Below are positions 17,336 through 27,950 of a stretch of 64,000 nt of DNA, piece after piece. The translations under genes were made by a program, and so were the position numbers. Below the pieces are notes generated by a model. That model did not search any database and was not told the DNA's origin. It saw nothing but the letters and a program-made list of their open reading frames with translations. The DNA lies in contig CAWBUL010000005.1 in the NCBI GenBank assembly GCA_963791885.1, positions 2,046,001 to 2,110,000 on the forward strand. Direction: 5' to 3'. Numbering within the stretch: position 1 is the stretch's first letter; every line of letters begins with the position of its first letter. The DNA is from CAVSUZ01 sp963791885. Lineage in GTDB: Bacteria > Pseudomonadota > Alphaproteobacteria > Acetobacterales > Acetobacteraceae.

Positions 17336-18025
17336 TCAGCGCGCCTGACCGAAGCCGAGAAAGCCGGCGGTGGGCACCGGCGATCCGCCGTCGTTTGCAT
17401 AAAGCTGCGGGAGTTCGCGTTGCGCAGCCGGCATCTTCTCGGTCACCCGCACGCGAGAGACGTGGGCTTGGGCGTTCTGATGCGCCTCAAGGATATTTGC
17501 GGCTTTCGTCCCTTTGCCCGATGGCTTGCCCCCTGCAAGCTGCGCGGCTGTCGGACCGCCCGAAGCCCGCCCTGCACCGTTCGACAGCAGGAGGAAGGTG
17601 ATATCGTTGCGTCCCAGATCGACGGAAACCTGCACCGGGGTGAGTCCAAGCTCGTTCTGGCCGTTCACGTCGGCGCCTCGTGATATCGCGTCCTGAGCGG
17701 CGGTGGCATCGCCACGGTTGATTGCGTCGAAGAGTGCCTGGGTGGGATCCAGCATCAGGGGCGGCGTGCTGGGCAGCGCGACGGCGTTGGGTTGACTCCG
17801 CGCGCCGGGCAGGGCGGCGGGCGGCGGCTGCTGGGGCTTTCCGAAAGCGGGCGGGGGCTGTACGCCACCGAGATTAGGTGCGCCTTGCAGCGAATACCCG
17901 CCAGTAGGATCTCCCACCTGCGCCCGGGCGGGAGCGGCGACAAGCAAAAGCCCCAAGCAAACTCCCAAACCAAGGGGGGCCAGGGACGAGGCAAAGGCGA
18001 CGCGACAGTCGGGCATGGCACTCAT
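17336..18025 (-). CDS. Secreted ankyrin-repeat protein
   Basis: 229 aa. A long signal peptide ends at APARA, followed by a Pro-rich spacer (PPPAFGKPQQPPPAALPG) and one or two ankyrin-like repeats (QALFDAINRGDATAAQDAI, SRGADVNGQNELGLTPVQVS) at about residues 92-150. The C-terminal part is unassigned. Probably periplasmic and protein-binding. Its start lies 1 bp after the TspO stop region, so it is the last gene of the minus-strand MoxR-to-TspO operon. Confidence 0.78.
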   Translation of the reverse strand: MSAMPDCRVAFASSLAPLGLGVCLGLLLVAAPARAQVGDPTGGYSLQGAPNLGGVQPPPAFGKPQQPPPAALPGARSQPNAVALPSTPPLMLDPTQALFDAINRGDATAAQDAISRGADVNGQNELGLTPVQVSVDLGRNDITFLLLSNGAGRASGGPTAAQLAGGKPSGKGTKAANILEAHQNAQAHVSRVRVTEKMPAAQRELPQLYANDGGSPVPTAGFLGFGQAR

Positions 18026-18026
18026 A

Positions 18027-18575
18027 TCAATCGTGAAACGGATTCAACCAGACGAATCCTGCATTCAAGTATACGGCAAAAAAAGTCCAGGCGGCATAGG
18101 GGACCATCAGCCAGGCAGCCGGACGATCCACGGACCAGAAACTGCGGATTGTCTGCAACAGCACGCCGATCAGGGTAATCAGCACGGCGAACGCCAGAAG
18201 CGGGCTGCGCAGCCGGAAGAAAATGGGCGCCCAGGCGGCGTTCAGCGCCAATTGCCACCCCCAAACGCGCAACGGACGTGATCCACCGCAGCGGCGCCAA
18301 ACCATCCAGCCGGCGACACCCATCATCACATAGAGCGTGCCCCAGACGGGGCCGAACACCTCCCTCGGCGGGGTGAGAGGCGGTTTATTCAGCGTGTCGT
18401 ACCAGGACTCGATCGAACGCGAGGTCAGAGCCGCGCCGGCACCGCCTGCAAGCAGGCAAAGACCGACGAAGCCGATCAGGGCCAGCGCAGGGCCAAGCGG
18501 CGAGGGGGAAGTGGGGCCGGCGCCCCAGTTGTCGCGATCTATGTTCTGGAAGACACGTACCTCTTCGGCCGCCAT
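18027..18575 (-). CDS. TspO/MBR family membrane protein
   Basis: 182 aa, five membrane helices, the fold of the translocator protein (peripheral benzodiazepine receptor). Diagnostic pieces are WYDTLNKPPLTPPREVFGPVW, with the LNKPPLTPP loop, then LYVMMGVAGW, WQLALNAAWAPIFF, and the end FVWLNP. In alphaproteobacteria TspO binds tetrapyrroles and can tune photosynthesis or stress genes. The ATG at 18575 overlaps the preceding stop (TGATG), which decides the start and ties it to the upstream membrane-protein gene. Confidence 0.93.
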   Translation of the reverse strand: MAAEEVRVFQNIDRDNWGAGPTSPSPLGPALALIGFVGLCLLAGGAGAALTSRSIESWYDTLNKPPLTPPREVFGPVWGTLYVMMGVAGWMVWRRCGGSRPLRVWGWQLALNAAWAPIFFRLRSPLLAFAVLITLIGVLLQTIRSFWSVDRPAAWLMVPYAAWTFFAVYLNAGFVWLNPFHD

Positions 18576-20695
18576 CAGGTTCCCTCGCGGCGCCACGTGG
18601 CGATGAGCAGGCCGAGCATCAACGGCAAAGCGACCCAGGCGGGCAGCAGTCGCAAGGACGCGACACCGGTCACGAGATGGTCATTGCGGCGCTCCAGCCC
18701 GATCCAATCGCCGCCGGATGCCGCCCGATCCATATCGGAGCGACGCAGTTCGGGAATTACCGGATGGCCGCTGCGATCCTCCAGCCAATGGATGCCGCCG
18801 CCTGACGCGTCGGCGATCGGCTGGAGCTTGGTTGCGGTGGCGCGAAGATCCGAAATCTCCAGCGGGTTGGAGGCTCCGGCGGCGGCGAACGCGCTCAGCA
18901 TCCCATCGGTCACGCGCCACACGCCCGGCATCATGGCGGGAAGGGTGGCGCGCCAGCGGCCGGGGCCCGCTTCGGTCAGTTTCACGGTCTTCTGTTTGCC
19001 ATCCGGATCGGTAACGGTGGCCGGCGGCGGCGGATAGGACGAGATCGTCCGGCGTTCGATGATCAGTGTGCCGTTCTGGACTTGGGCGGTAACGGCATTT
19101 TCCTCGAGATCGGGCTCCTTCATCAGCCAATGGGCGATCCGGCGCAGCAACTCGGCTTGCGGGCCGCCGCCGTCGTAGCCGCGGGCCCACAGCCAGATCT
19201 GATCGGACAGCAGCAGCGCGGTGCGACCCTTGCCGACCCGGTCCATGATCAGCAGCGGCTCGCCATCCGGGCCGCTCATGAGAACCTGGCCATGAACATC
19301 GGATGGAATGACCCGGCGGTACCAGGGGCCCCAGGTCGGCTTGGCATCGGGCTGGCCAGAGGCGTTGTTAGGCGGGTTCTCGCCCGCAAGGCCGGCCGTG
19401 ACCGGATCGCGTTCCCCCAGGGCGGTGACGATGGGCTGGAACTTGCCGTCCACCACAGCATCTTCGGGAGCGGGCCCAGCGGGCAGTACCTCGCCCAGCG
19501 GCGTGTCGTACAGGCTGGTCTCGCCGGAGAACTCGGGTCCGACCGAGAGCAACAGCGCGCCGCCGTTGCGAACGTATTGCGCGATGTTGTCCAGGTACGG
19601 CTGCGGCAGCAGGCCGGTGTTCTGGAAGCGGTCCAGGATGATCAGGTCGAACTGATTTATTTTCTGCTGAAACAGTTCGCGCACCGGAAAGGCGATCAGC
19701 GACAACTCGTTCAGCGGTGTCAGATCGTCCTTCTCCGGCGGGCGGAGGATGGTGAAGTGCACCAGATCCACGGACGGATCGGCCTTCAGCAGACGGCGCC
19801 ACGTGCGTTCGCCGGGGTTCGGTTCCCCGGAGATCAGCAGCACGCGCAGCCGGTCCCGTACGCCGTTGATTTCCACGACAGCACGGTTGTTGAGCAAGGA
19901 AACTTCGCCGGGAAGCGGATCGGCGGCGATCTCGACGACCGAGGGACCCTCGCGTGTGATCGGCACGTCGAAAGTTTGCGGCTCGCCGACAGCAACACTT
20001 TCGATAATTGGCTGGTCGCCGTCGCGACGGATGGTCACGCGTGCGGCCTGGCCGGCATCCTTGGCACCCAGATCGTCCACCGCGAACCGCAGGGTCACGG
20101 CCTTGCCGACGATGCCGTACCCGGGGGCTTCAATGATGCGGATACGACGGTCCACTTCCTCGCCCTTGGCGGGAATCAGCACGTTCAGTGGCGCGCCGTC
20201 CGGCGAGGCCTTCTTGTCCGCCGGGATGTCATGCACTTGACCATCGGTGATCGCGATGGTGCCGGCGAACCGGTTGCGCGGGATATCCGCCAGGGCCTGA
20301 CCGATGGCGCCGAAAAGACGTGTGCCGGCATTACCGCTCTCCGGCACGGTGATGGTGCGCAACTCAAGGCCCGGCATCCGCGCCGCCTGACGGGTGATCG
20401 ACTGTTGGGCCGCCTCGGCCAGGGCGGCGCGATTGCCGACCTGCATGGAGGCAGTCTGGTCCACGACCAATAGCCCGATATCCGACAGTGTCTGCTGGGT
20501 CTCCTGCACCAGCCGCGGACCGGCGAGCCAAACAAGCAGGACGGCGAAGGCAGCGGCGCGCAGAATGGCGCCGCGGGCGCGGCGCAGCAGGGCAATCGCG
20601 ACCGCGACGATGCAGAGAGCCGCGAGCGCAAGCAGGCCGGCAAGCGGGATCAGCGGTTCAAAACGCAGGGCGCTGATTGCCTGATGCAGCGGCAT
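18575..20695 (-). CDS. Large membrane protein of the MoxR-DUF58-DUF4159 cluster
   Basis: 706 aa. Two N-terminal membrane helices (LIPLAGLLALAALCIVAVAIALL; ILRAAAFAVLLVWLAGP), a large periplasmic part and a C-terminal helix (LLPAWVALPLMLGLLIATW). After the second helix, LLVVDQTASMQVGNR is a VWA-like strand with a DxTxS metal site, and RFAGTIAITDG follows as in VWA domains. A glutamine-amidotransferase-like region lies further on (YVRNGGALLLSVGPEFSG). Seen next to the DUF4159 gene in many alphaproteobacteria; function unknown. The start is 1 bp from the DUF4159 stop. Confidence 0.85.
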   Translation of the reverse strand: MPLHQAISALRFEPLIPLAGLLALAALCIVAVAIALLRRARGAILRAAAFAVLLVWLAGPRLVQETQQTLSDIGLLVVDQTASMQVGNRAALAEAAQQSITRQAARMPGLELRTITVPESGNAGTRLFGAIGQALADIPRNRFAGTIAITDGQVHDIPADKKASPDGAPLNVLIPAKGEEVDRRIRIIEAPGYGIVGKAVTLRFAVDDLGAKDAGQAARVTIRRDGDQPIIESVAVGEPQTFDVPITREGPSVVEIAADPLPGEVSLLNNRAVVEINGVRDRLRVLLISGEPNPGERTWRRLLKADPSVDLVHFTILRPPEKDDLTPLNELSLIAFPVRELFQQKINQFDLIILDRFQNTGLLPQPYLDNIAQYVRNGGALLLSVGPEFSGETSLYDTPLGEVLPAGPAPEDAVVDGKFQPIVTALGERDPVTAGLAGENPPNNASGQPDAKPTWGPWYRRVIPSDVHGQVLMSGPDGEPLLIMDRVGKGRTALLLSDQIWLWARGYDGGGPQAELLRRIAHWLMKEPDLEENAVTAQVQNGTLIIERRTISSYPPPPATVTDPDGKQKTVKLTEAGPGRWRATLPAMMPGVWRVTDGMLSAFAAAGASNPLEISDLRATATKLQPIADASGGGIHWLEDRSGHPVIPELRRSDMDRAASGGDWIGLERRNDHLVTGVASLRLLPAWVALPLMLGLLIATWRREGT

Positions 20696-23384
20696 CTATT
20701 GGCCAAGCCGCTGGAGGATGGCCTTCACGTGCACCTGGTCTCCTTTGTAATTACCGGTCAGCGCATACATCACCACGTTCACGCCGAACCGGTAGGCCAG
20801 TGTGCGCTGGCGATCGCCCCCCGGCATCACCGCGTAGGGATGGCGGCCGTCGGGTTCCGCGGCCCAGGCAGCGGCCCAATCGTTCCCGCCGATGATCACG
20901 GGGCTGACGTCGTCGTTGCCGCGGTCCTCTCCCTGCTGCACCCAGACGCTGCCATCGTAGCGGCCGGGATAATCGCGCAGCAGGTAGAAGGTGCGCGCCA
21001 GCACGTGATCGATGTCGAGCGGCGTCAGTGGCGGAATGTTCAAACCCTCGGTCGCGCGGCGAAGCAGCGCGTCGTCGTTGCCGTCCAGCCCCGCGCCCGG
21101 GGCCGCCGACGACGTGTCGATCAGCAGGATACCGCCGCGGCTCATGAAGTCGTTGAGGGCCTGGGCCGCTGCCGGCGACAGGCGGGGGGCATCGGCTGTG
21201 ATCGGCCAGTAGAGCAGCGGATATAAGCTGAGATCGGTCTTGCCCGGCTGCACCGGATCAGGCTCGTCGAGTGTCGCCGCCGTGCGGGAGTTCACGTATT
21301 CCGACAGGCCCTCCAGCCCTTGGCGGGAGACGCTATCGGCCTGATCGTCGCCGGTCAGGATGTAGCCGAGCCGGGTGCCAAGCGCCGGATTGTCCTGATG
21401 GGCGAGTTGGGCATGGGCATGCGGGATAGTCATGGCGAGCAGCAGTACGGCGGCAATGCGGCCGGCGACCGCTGGTCGCATCAGTCCGCGCATGATCAGC
21501 GAAATCAGCAGGTCGATCGCCAGCAGGACCAGCGCGATCGTCAGCAGCAGAGGGCCGATCGCGCGCTCAGGGACCACGGCGTTATAGCTCTCGCGGCGGG
21601 CGCCGGTGACGATCGGCTCGGCGGTGGGCAGCGGGGCCGTGGTGGACAGGTTCAGCGCCTGGCGGCCGTTTTCCGGGCCGTACCAATCCAGGAGGGTGGG
21701 CCGGCGAAACGGGCGTCGAGCCGAACTTATCGGCCGCGAGGCCGCTGGCCGCCGGCGGGGGGGCCGATAGCACACCATACCCGTCCAGCGTCTGCACCGG
21801 CGCCAACACCGCAGTACCCCCGACTGGCTTCACGCCCGCGGACAGGCTGACCACCCGCCGCAGCATGTCCACGAACAGGCCGGAGAGCGGCAGGTTGGAC
21901 CAGTCGTCATTGGCCGTGACGTGGAACAACACCACTTGCCCGCGGCCGAGCGGCGCCGCGGTTACCAGAGGCGTGCCGTCGGTTAGCGCGGCCCAGGTGT
22001 GGGCACCGAGCGTTGGGGACGGCTCGGCGAGCACCTGCCGGTTCACCGTCACATCGGCCGGGACAGCAAGACCCGAGAAGGGGGAAGCTGGGGAGAACGG
22101 GGCAAGATGGGCTGGCGTGCTCCAGGACAGGGCGCCGCCAAGCTGACGATCGCCGGACAGCAGCTTGACCGGCATCAGGTCGTTGTCGGTCTGATCGGCG
22201 GCGGCGAGCGCCGGACCGGCGAAACGCAGCAGCAGGCCGCCGTTCTTCACCCAATTGACCAGCGCGTCCCGCTGCGGACCGTCCGGCAACGTGTCATCGG
22301 CCAGGACGATGACCGACTGGTCGGACCCGATAAGCTGGTCCAGCCCGGCTTCCCGGACGTCCGTAAACGGGCTGAGCGCGCGCTGGACGTAGTAGAGCTT
22401 GCCGGTGAACGGCGAGTTGGCAGCATCCGGATTAGCGGTTGCGAGACCGACCGGCCGCCGGCGCCAGCTTTCATCCAGCAGGACAACGGCACCGGCCGAG
22501 GAAGCGCCGGCGATCTGCAGCCGCGTCAGCCGGTTACGCAACTCGGGAGGTAGAGTGATGCTGCCGGTCCCGACAGTCTGGCCGGCCGGGATTGTTACAT
22601 TCGCTTCGGCGAGACTGCGGCCGTCTCCCGTCTGGGCGAGCACGTTCACCATCGTCGGCGCCGGCTGCGGCACCTGGGCCACGCGCGTGATCAACTGGTC
22701 GCCCTTGCTTTCCGGCGGCAGCAGCATCCGGGCAGGTTCGGCGTCGCAGCAGATCTCCGTCACGTCGCCGGCCCGCGACATCACCTGGGCCAACGCCGGA
22801 AATGCGGGCCCGTCCGTCACACCGTCCGCCAGATAAACGACCGAAGCTCCGGCATGAGAGAAACCGGCCAGCGCGCGGGCAGCGGCTTGGCGGTCGGCGT
22901 GCCACGCGCGGGGCCGGAGCGCGCCGATGCGCGCGCGCAGGTCGTCGGCCGGCATCAGCGGCGTGATGGAGGGCGCGGCGCCGGTTTCATCCGGCGCGGT
23001 GGCGAGAAGAGCAGTCGAGCGGCCGGCACGGGCGGCGCGGTCGAGCACAAGATCGGCGGCTTCCACGCGCCGCGGCCAGTCCGGCGCGGCGGCCCAGCCA
23101 TTGTCCATGACCAGCAGGATCGGACCACGTCCGGGCAGAACGCTTCCCGGTGCCAGCACGGGGCCGGCCAGGGCGAGGATCACCAGCGCCGCGGCGCCGA
23201 CCCGCAGAAGCAGCAGCCAGAGCGGCGTGCGGGCGGGCGTCTCCTCCTGTGCCTTCAGCCCGAGCAGAAGCCGGATTGCAGGGAAGCTCTCACGCCGCGG
23301 GGCGGGAGGGGTAACACGCAGCAGCCACCAAAGAAGCGGCAGGGACGTGAGGGCGACAAGCACCCAGGGCGCAGTGAAGATCAT
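20696..23384 (-). pseudogene. BatA/DUF4159 membrane protein, split by a 1-nt frameshift
   Basis: Intact homologues are single proteins of about 900 aa; here the two halves sit in different frames. The first frame (ATG 23384) gives MIFTAPWVLVALTSLPLLWW, the BatA N-terminal helix, then LLWWLLRVTPPAPRRESFPA, a second helix and a VWA/GATase-like region. At about 21683 it should read PPGLYGPENGRQALNL, but an extra base after GGATTG puts YGPENG in the next frame. That frame holds two helices and the DUF4159 domain (LGYILTGDDQADSVSRQGL, FYPLLYWPI-type block, GGILLIDTSS). Joined length about 895 aa. Probably one sequence error or one recent mutation; protein pattern on both sides is otherwise undamaged. 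Confidence 0.82.
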
Positions 23385-24260
23385 CGATCAGAGAGAGATG
23401 TAAACAGTCCCAGCAGCGCTGTCTCGGCTGGCTGGTCGGTGCGATGGATAGCAAAGCCAAACCCGGCGGCCATGCACAGGCTGCGGATTGCCTCCTGCTG
23501 GGCGACGAGACGGGCGGCATAGGCGTCGCGGATGTTTTCGACCCGCGGCACCAGTGTCTCGCCCTCACGCTCCAGACCACGGAAGCGGATCCGGCCGGTG
23601 TAGGGCAGCGCGATTTCCGCCGGATCGAGGACCTGCAGAAGCGAGGCGGTGACGGGGATGCCGGCAAGGCGGGCAATCAACGCCTGGATATCCGCTATGG
23701 ACGAAAGAAAGTCAGAGAACAGCACGACCCTGGCGTGACGCGGCAGGGGGGTATCGGGTGGCAGGCCTGAATCGCGCCCTTCGCCAAGCATCGCTTCAGC
23801 CAGGCGCTCCAGCCCGCCGCGTCCGGCGAAGGCGCGGTTGGAATCCGCGATCAGGCGGACGCGTTCCCCGCCGCGGATCAGCAGTGCCGCCAGACCGAGC
23901 GCAAGCTGGGCTGCACGCTCCTGCTTCTCCAACGCGACGGAGGCCGAGCGCCACCGCATCGACGCGGAGGTGTCCATCCACAGGCAGACGGTTTGCGCCG
24001 CCTCCCACTCGGTTTCACGCAGGAACCACCCGTGCGGGTCGGGACGGCCGGATTTGGCGGATTGGCGCCAGTCTATCCGGCTGATCGGGTCACCGGCCAC
24101 GAACGGCCGGAACTGCCAGAAGCTCTCGCCCGATCCGACGCGGCGCCGTCCATGCACGCCCTGAGCAACGGTGGTAGCGATGCGCTCAGCGGAGACGAGC
24201 AGGGGCGGCAGGCGGGCGGCGAGCGCCTCCGCCTGCCGGGCGTAAGAATGCGCCGGGGCC

Positions 24261-24268
<8 letters not shown>
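23381..24268 (-). CDS. DUF58 domain-containing protein
   Basis: 295 aa, cytosolic. DUF58 proteins accompany MoxR ATPases and carry a degenerate VWA fold. Marks seen: GRRRVGSGESFWQFRPFVAGDP, with the block FRPFVAGDP-SRIDWRQSAK, then TVCLWMDTSASM (VWA strand with DTSAS) and VVLFSDFLSS. Overlaps the MoxR stop by 8 bp and the BatA/DUF4159 start by 4 bp, so the operon is translationally coupled. Confidence 0.93.
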
Positions 24269-25271
<1,003 letters not shown>

Positions 25272-25311
25272 TCAGTTCTCCACACGAGAAATCCGAGACG
25301 AAGGAGAGAGT

Positions 25312-25491
25312 ATGCACTTTTCCTCGCTGGGGGAGGCTACCTATATCGCCATGAGCAGCACACGTCCCAGTGCAAGGAGACGAAGACGTGAACAACGCCG
25401 GCATGCCCGGGCCGCGAATGGAATTGCCACGGGCGTGCGTGACGGCGAATGCGGCGGCCGCGGCGGCGAAACCGCGCCGGGTACCGGTTGA
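25312..25491 (+). CDS. Possible 59-aa small ORF with strong Shine-Dalgarno, overlapping DUF1285
   Basis: ATG at 25312 is preceded by AAGGAGAG, one of the strongest ribosome-binding sites in the window. The ORF (MHFSSLGEATYIAMSS, then an Arg-rich stretch) runs into the DUF1285 gene in another frame. Could be a leader peptide or a chance frame; the protein itself resembles nothing I know. Confidence 0.3.
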   Translation: MHFSSLGEATYIAMSSTRPSARRRRREQRRHARAANGIATGVRDGECGGRGGETAPGTG

Positions 25492-25993
25492 CTGCGGCGA
25501 TCTTCCGTTTCTGATCAAGCGCGATGGTACCTGGATGTACCGCGGCTCGCCGATTGCGCGGAAAGAACTCGTCTGCCTCTTCGCGAGCGTGCTTCAGCGC
25601 GATGAGGATGGAACTTTTTTGCTCGAGACCCCAGCGGAGCGCGGGCGGATCGAGGTCGAGGACGCACCGTTTGTTGCTGTGGAACTCGATTTCACCGGGG
25701 ACGGGCGGCGGCAGGTGCTGTCGTTTCGGACCAATGTGGATCAGGTGATCACGGCGGGCCCGGAGCACCCGATCCGCGTGGCCCATGATCTTCTGACCTG
25801 CGAGCCGACGCCATACATGCTCGTGCGGCCCGGACGGGGTCATTTGAACGTCGAGGCGCGGATTGGGCGTGCTGTGTACTACGAACTGGTCGCGTTGGGC
25901 GTGCCCGAGTTCGTAGGCTGCCGCCGCATGCTTGGCGTGTGGTCGAGCGGCGTGTTCTTCCCTCTGGGCGAGTTGCCGTCTGGGCAGGACTGA
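25388..25993 (+). CDS. DUF1285 domain-containing protein
   Basis: 201 aa from a GTG at 25388 (AAGGAG 8 bp upstream); an ATG at 25403 is a possible alternative. DUF1285 is a compact two-domain fold of unknown role, seen here in FLIKRDGTWMYRGSPIARKEL and TPYMLVRPGRGHLNVEARI, shortened to blocks such as DGTWMYRGSPI and LVRPGRG. In alphaproteobacteria it often sits with MoxR/DUF58, Nudix and CCA-adding enzyme genes, as it does here. It is divergent from moxR. Confidence 0.88.
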   Translation: MNNAGMPGPRMELPRACVTANAAAAAAKPRRVPVDCGDLPFLIKRDGTWMYRGSPIARKELVCLFASVLQRDEDGTFLLETPAERGRIEVEDAPFVAVELDFTGDGRRQVLSFRTNVDQVITAGPEHPIRVAHDLLTCEPTPYMLVRPGRGHLNVEARIGRAVYYELVALGVPEFVGCRRMLGVWSSGVFFPLGELPSGQD

Positions 25994-26003
25994 CGCTGCG
26001 GCG

Positions 26004-26615
26004 GTGAACGGCGAGACACTGGGACGACGGCTAACCGACCTGCTGCAACACGAGCAGCCAGGCCGTATCGCGGGCGGCGCCGAATTGCAGCGGGTGATGC
26101 CTGATCCGCCTATTCCGGCTGCCGTGCTTGTCGCATTCGTTCCTGGCTCGAACCCGCACCTGCTGCTAACCAAGCGCAACGAGCGTCTGCGCAGGCACGC
26201 TGGGCAGGTGAGCTTCCCCGGTGGGCGGATCGATCCCGAAGACCGCGATGCAGAGCATGCGGCGTTACGCGAGGCGGAGGAGGAGATCGGATTGCGGCCT
26301 CGCGACGTGGACGTGCTGGGGCTGATGGGCGATTTCATCACCGGTACCGGTTTTCGCATTACCCCGGTCGTCAGCCTGGTGCCGCCGGGGCTGCAATTCA
26401 CGCCGTCCCCCCTGGAGGTTGAGGCAGTCTTCGAGTTCCCGCTCGACACGCTGCTCGATCCCGCCGCACCGCGGCGCGAGCGCCAGGAACGGAACGGCAT
26501 CCTGCGCGACGTCTGGGTCTGGCCGCATTCGCGCCATTACATCTGGGGCGCGACCGCGGCGATCATGGTTCATCTGGCCCAGGGACTGCGTGGCGAGACT
26601 GCGCGGCGAGAATGA
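26004..26615 (+). CDS. Nudix hydrolase, CoA pyrophosphatase type
   Basis: 203 aa. Complete Nudix box GGRIDPEDRDAEHAALREAEEEIGL, meeting the GX5EX7REUXEEXGU rule (key residues G, E, REAEEEIG). The preceding LTKRNERLRRHAGQVSFPGG is the extra motif of NudL/CoAse enzymes, which split CoA into 4'-phosphopantetheine and 3',5'-ADP. GTG start at 26004 is the best fit for length, though no strong ribosome-binding site is present. Overlaps the CCA-adding enzyme start by 4 bp. Confidence 0.92.
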   Translation: MNGETLGRRLTDLLQHEQPGRIAGGAELQRVMPDPPIPAAVLVAFVPGSNPHLLLTKRNERLRRHAGQVSFPGGRIDPEDRDAEHAALREAEEEIGLRPRDVDVLGLMGDFITGTGFRITPVVSLVPPGLQFTPSPLEVEAVFEFPLDTLLDPAAPRRERQERNGILRDVWVWPHSRHYIWGATAAIMVHLAQGLRGETARRE

Positions 26616-27799
26616 CTGACACACCGGCGATGGTCGTGACGCCGCCGGCGTTCCTGAAGGATCGCGCCGTCGCTCAGGTACTGGATGCATTGCCGTGTGC
26701 CCGGGTCGTGGGAGGCGCGGTGCGCGACACGCTGGCCGGGCTGCCGGTCGCGGATATCGACGTCGCCTCTCCACTGCCGCCCGACGAGGTGCTTCGCCGC
26801 CTGGAAGCCGCCGGCGTGCGCTGCGTCCCGACCGGCCTGTCGCATGGGACCGTCACGGCGGTGACCACGCGGGGCCCGATCGAGATCACCACGCTGCGCC
26901 ACGACGTGGAAACCGACGGACGGCACGCGGTGGTGGCGTTCACGGCAGATTGGGAGGCGGATGCGGCGCGGCGCGACTTCACCATCAACGCGATGTCCAT
27001 GCGGTCCGATGGCGCGGTGTTCGACTATTTCGGCGGGATCGCCGATCTGCGCGCACACCGCGTGCGGTTTGTCGGCGATCCGGCCGCCCGCATCACCGAG
27101 GACTATCTGCGCGTTCTGCGCTTCTTTCGTTTCTACGCCCGGTATGGCGGAGAAGCGCCGGACCAGCCGACAGCGGACGCGCTGCGCGCGGGCGTCGCAG
27201 GCTTTGACCGGCTATCGGCGGAGCGCGTGTGGAGCGAACTGAAGCGTATTCTGACTGCGCCTGACCCCTCCGCGGCCATCCGATTGATGGCCAAGCTTGG
27301 GGTGTTGCAGGGGACCGTTCCCGAAGGCGCCGATCCGGATGCTCTGGAACGGCTGGTGCAGGCCGGCGCGCCCGCCGATCCGCTGCTGCGCGCAGCAGCG
27401 CTGGTAACGGGGGATATGGAGGCCTTCGCCGACCGGCTCCGGCTATCGGCTCAGGAACGCGAGGTGCTGCTGGCGTTGCGCGCCGGCCCAGTCCCGGGTC
27501 CGCGGGACGACGATGCGGCTCTCCGGAGGCTGTTGGCGGATAACCCCAAGGAGCGGCTGATCGGTCGCGCTTGGATCGCCGGTGGCAATGAACCCGGTTG
27601 GGCCGATCTGCGCGCCCGCCTGGCAGCGATGCCGCCGCCGGTCTTTCCACTCTCCGGGCGGGATATTGTCGCGTTGAGCGTGTCGGAAGGGCCGCGCGTC
27701 GGTGCGGTGCTGCGAGAGGTGCGGGACTGGTGGAAGGCGGGCGGATGCGTGGCAGACGCGCATGCCTGCATCGCAGAGGCGAAACGTCGGTTGAGCTGA
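26612..27799 (+). CDS. CCA tRNA nucleotidyltransferase
   Basis: 395-aa class II nucleotidyltransferase that adds or repairs the 3' CCA end of tRNAs. Head-domain motifs: ARVVGGAVRDTLAG, the DxD metal site ADIDVAS, and ARRDFTINAMSM; the RNA-binding neck follows (ITEDYLRVLRFFRFYARYG). Part of the row DUF1285 - Nudix - this gene, all touching. A tRNA-Cys gene follows 47 bp later with CCA already encoded. Confidence 0.95.
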   Translation: MTDTPAMVVTPPAFLKDRAVAQVLDALPCARVVGGAVRDTLAGLPVADIDVASPLPPDEVLRRLEAAGVRCVPTGLSHGTVTAVTTRGPIEITTLRHDVETDGRHAVVAFTADWEADAARRDFTINAMSMRSDGAVFDYFGGIADLRAHRVRFVGDPAARITEDYLRVLRFFRFYARYGGEAPDQPTADALRAGVAGFDRLSAERVWSELKRILTAPDPSAAIRLMAKLGVLQGTVPEGADPDALERLVQAGAPADPLLRAAALVTGDMEAFADRLRLSAQEREVLLALRAGPVPGPRDDDAALRRLLADNPKERLIGRAWIAGGNEPGWADLRARLAAMPPPVFPLSGRDIVALSVSEGPRVGAVLREVRDWWKAGGCVADAHACIAEAKRRLS

Positions 27800-27801
27800 C
27801 C

Positions 27802-27831
27802 TTGCCGGACGCGGCACGCGCCGCGTATATG
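27802..27831 (+). promoter_or_regulatory. Candidate sigma-70 promoter for tRNA-Cys
   Basis: TTGCCG (27802-27807) and TATATG (27826-27831) with an 18-bp spacer lie just after the CCA-adding enzyme stop and 15 bp before the mature tRNA 5' end. Reasonable match to the housekeeping consensus; not proven. Confidence 0.4.
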
Positions 27832-27846
27832 CGCCCACGTTGTTGA

Positions 27847-27920
27847 GGTCCGGTGGCAGAGTGGTGATGCAGCGGACTGCAAATCCGCGTATGCCGGTTC
27901 GATTCCGGCCCGGACCTCCA
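27847..27920 (+). tRNA. tRNA-Cys (anticodon GCA)
   Basis: 74-nt cloverleaf including an encoded CCA end. Acceptor stem GGTCCGG pairs with CCGGACC; discriminator base is U, as expected for tRNA-Cys; anticodon loop CTGCAAA gives GCA; the T arm has GGTTCGATTCC. D arm with GCAGAGTGGTGATGC is normal. Confidence 0.97.
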
Positions 27921-27950
27921 AATTGGCGCTCGCAGGGGACAGGCGCATAG

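Noticed and set aside
25337..26500. 387-codon minus-strand frame
   Set aside because: Antisense to DUF1285 and the Nudix gene, both well supported.
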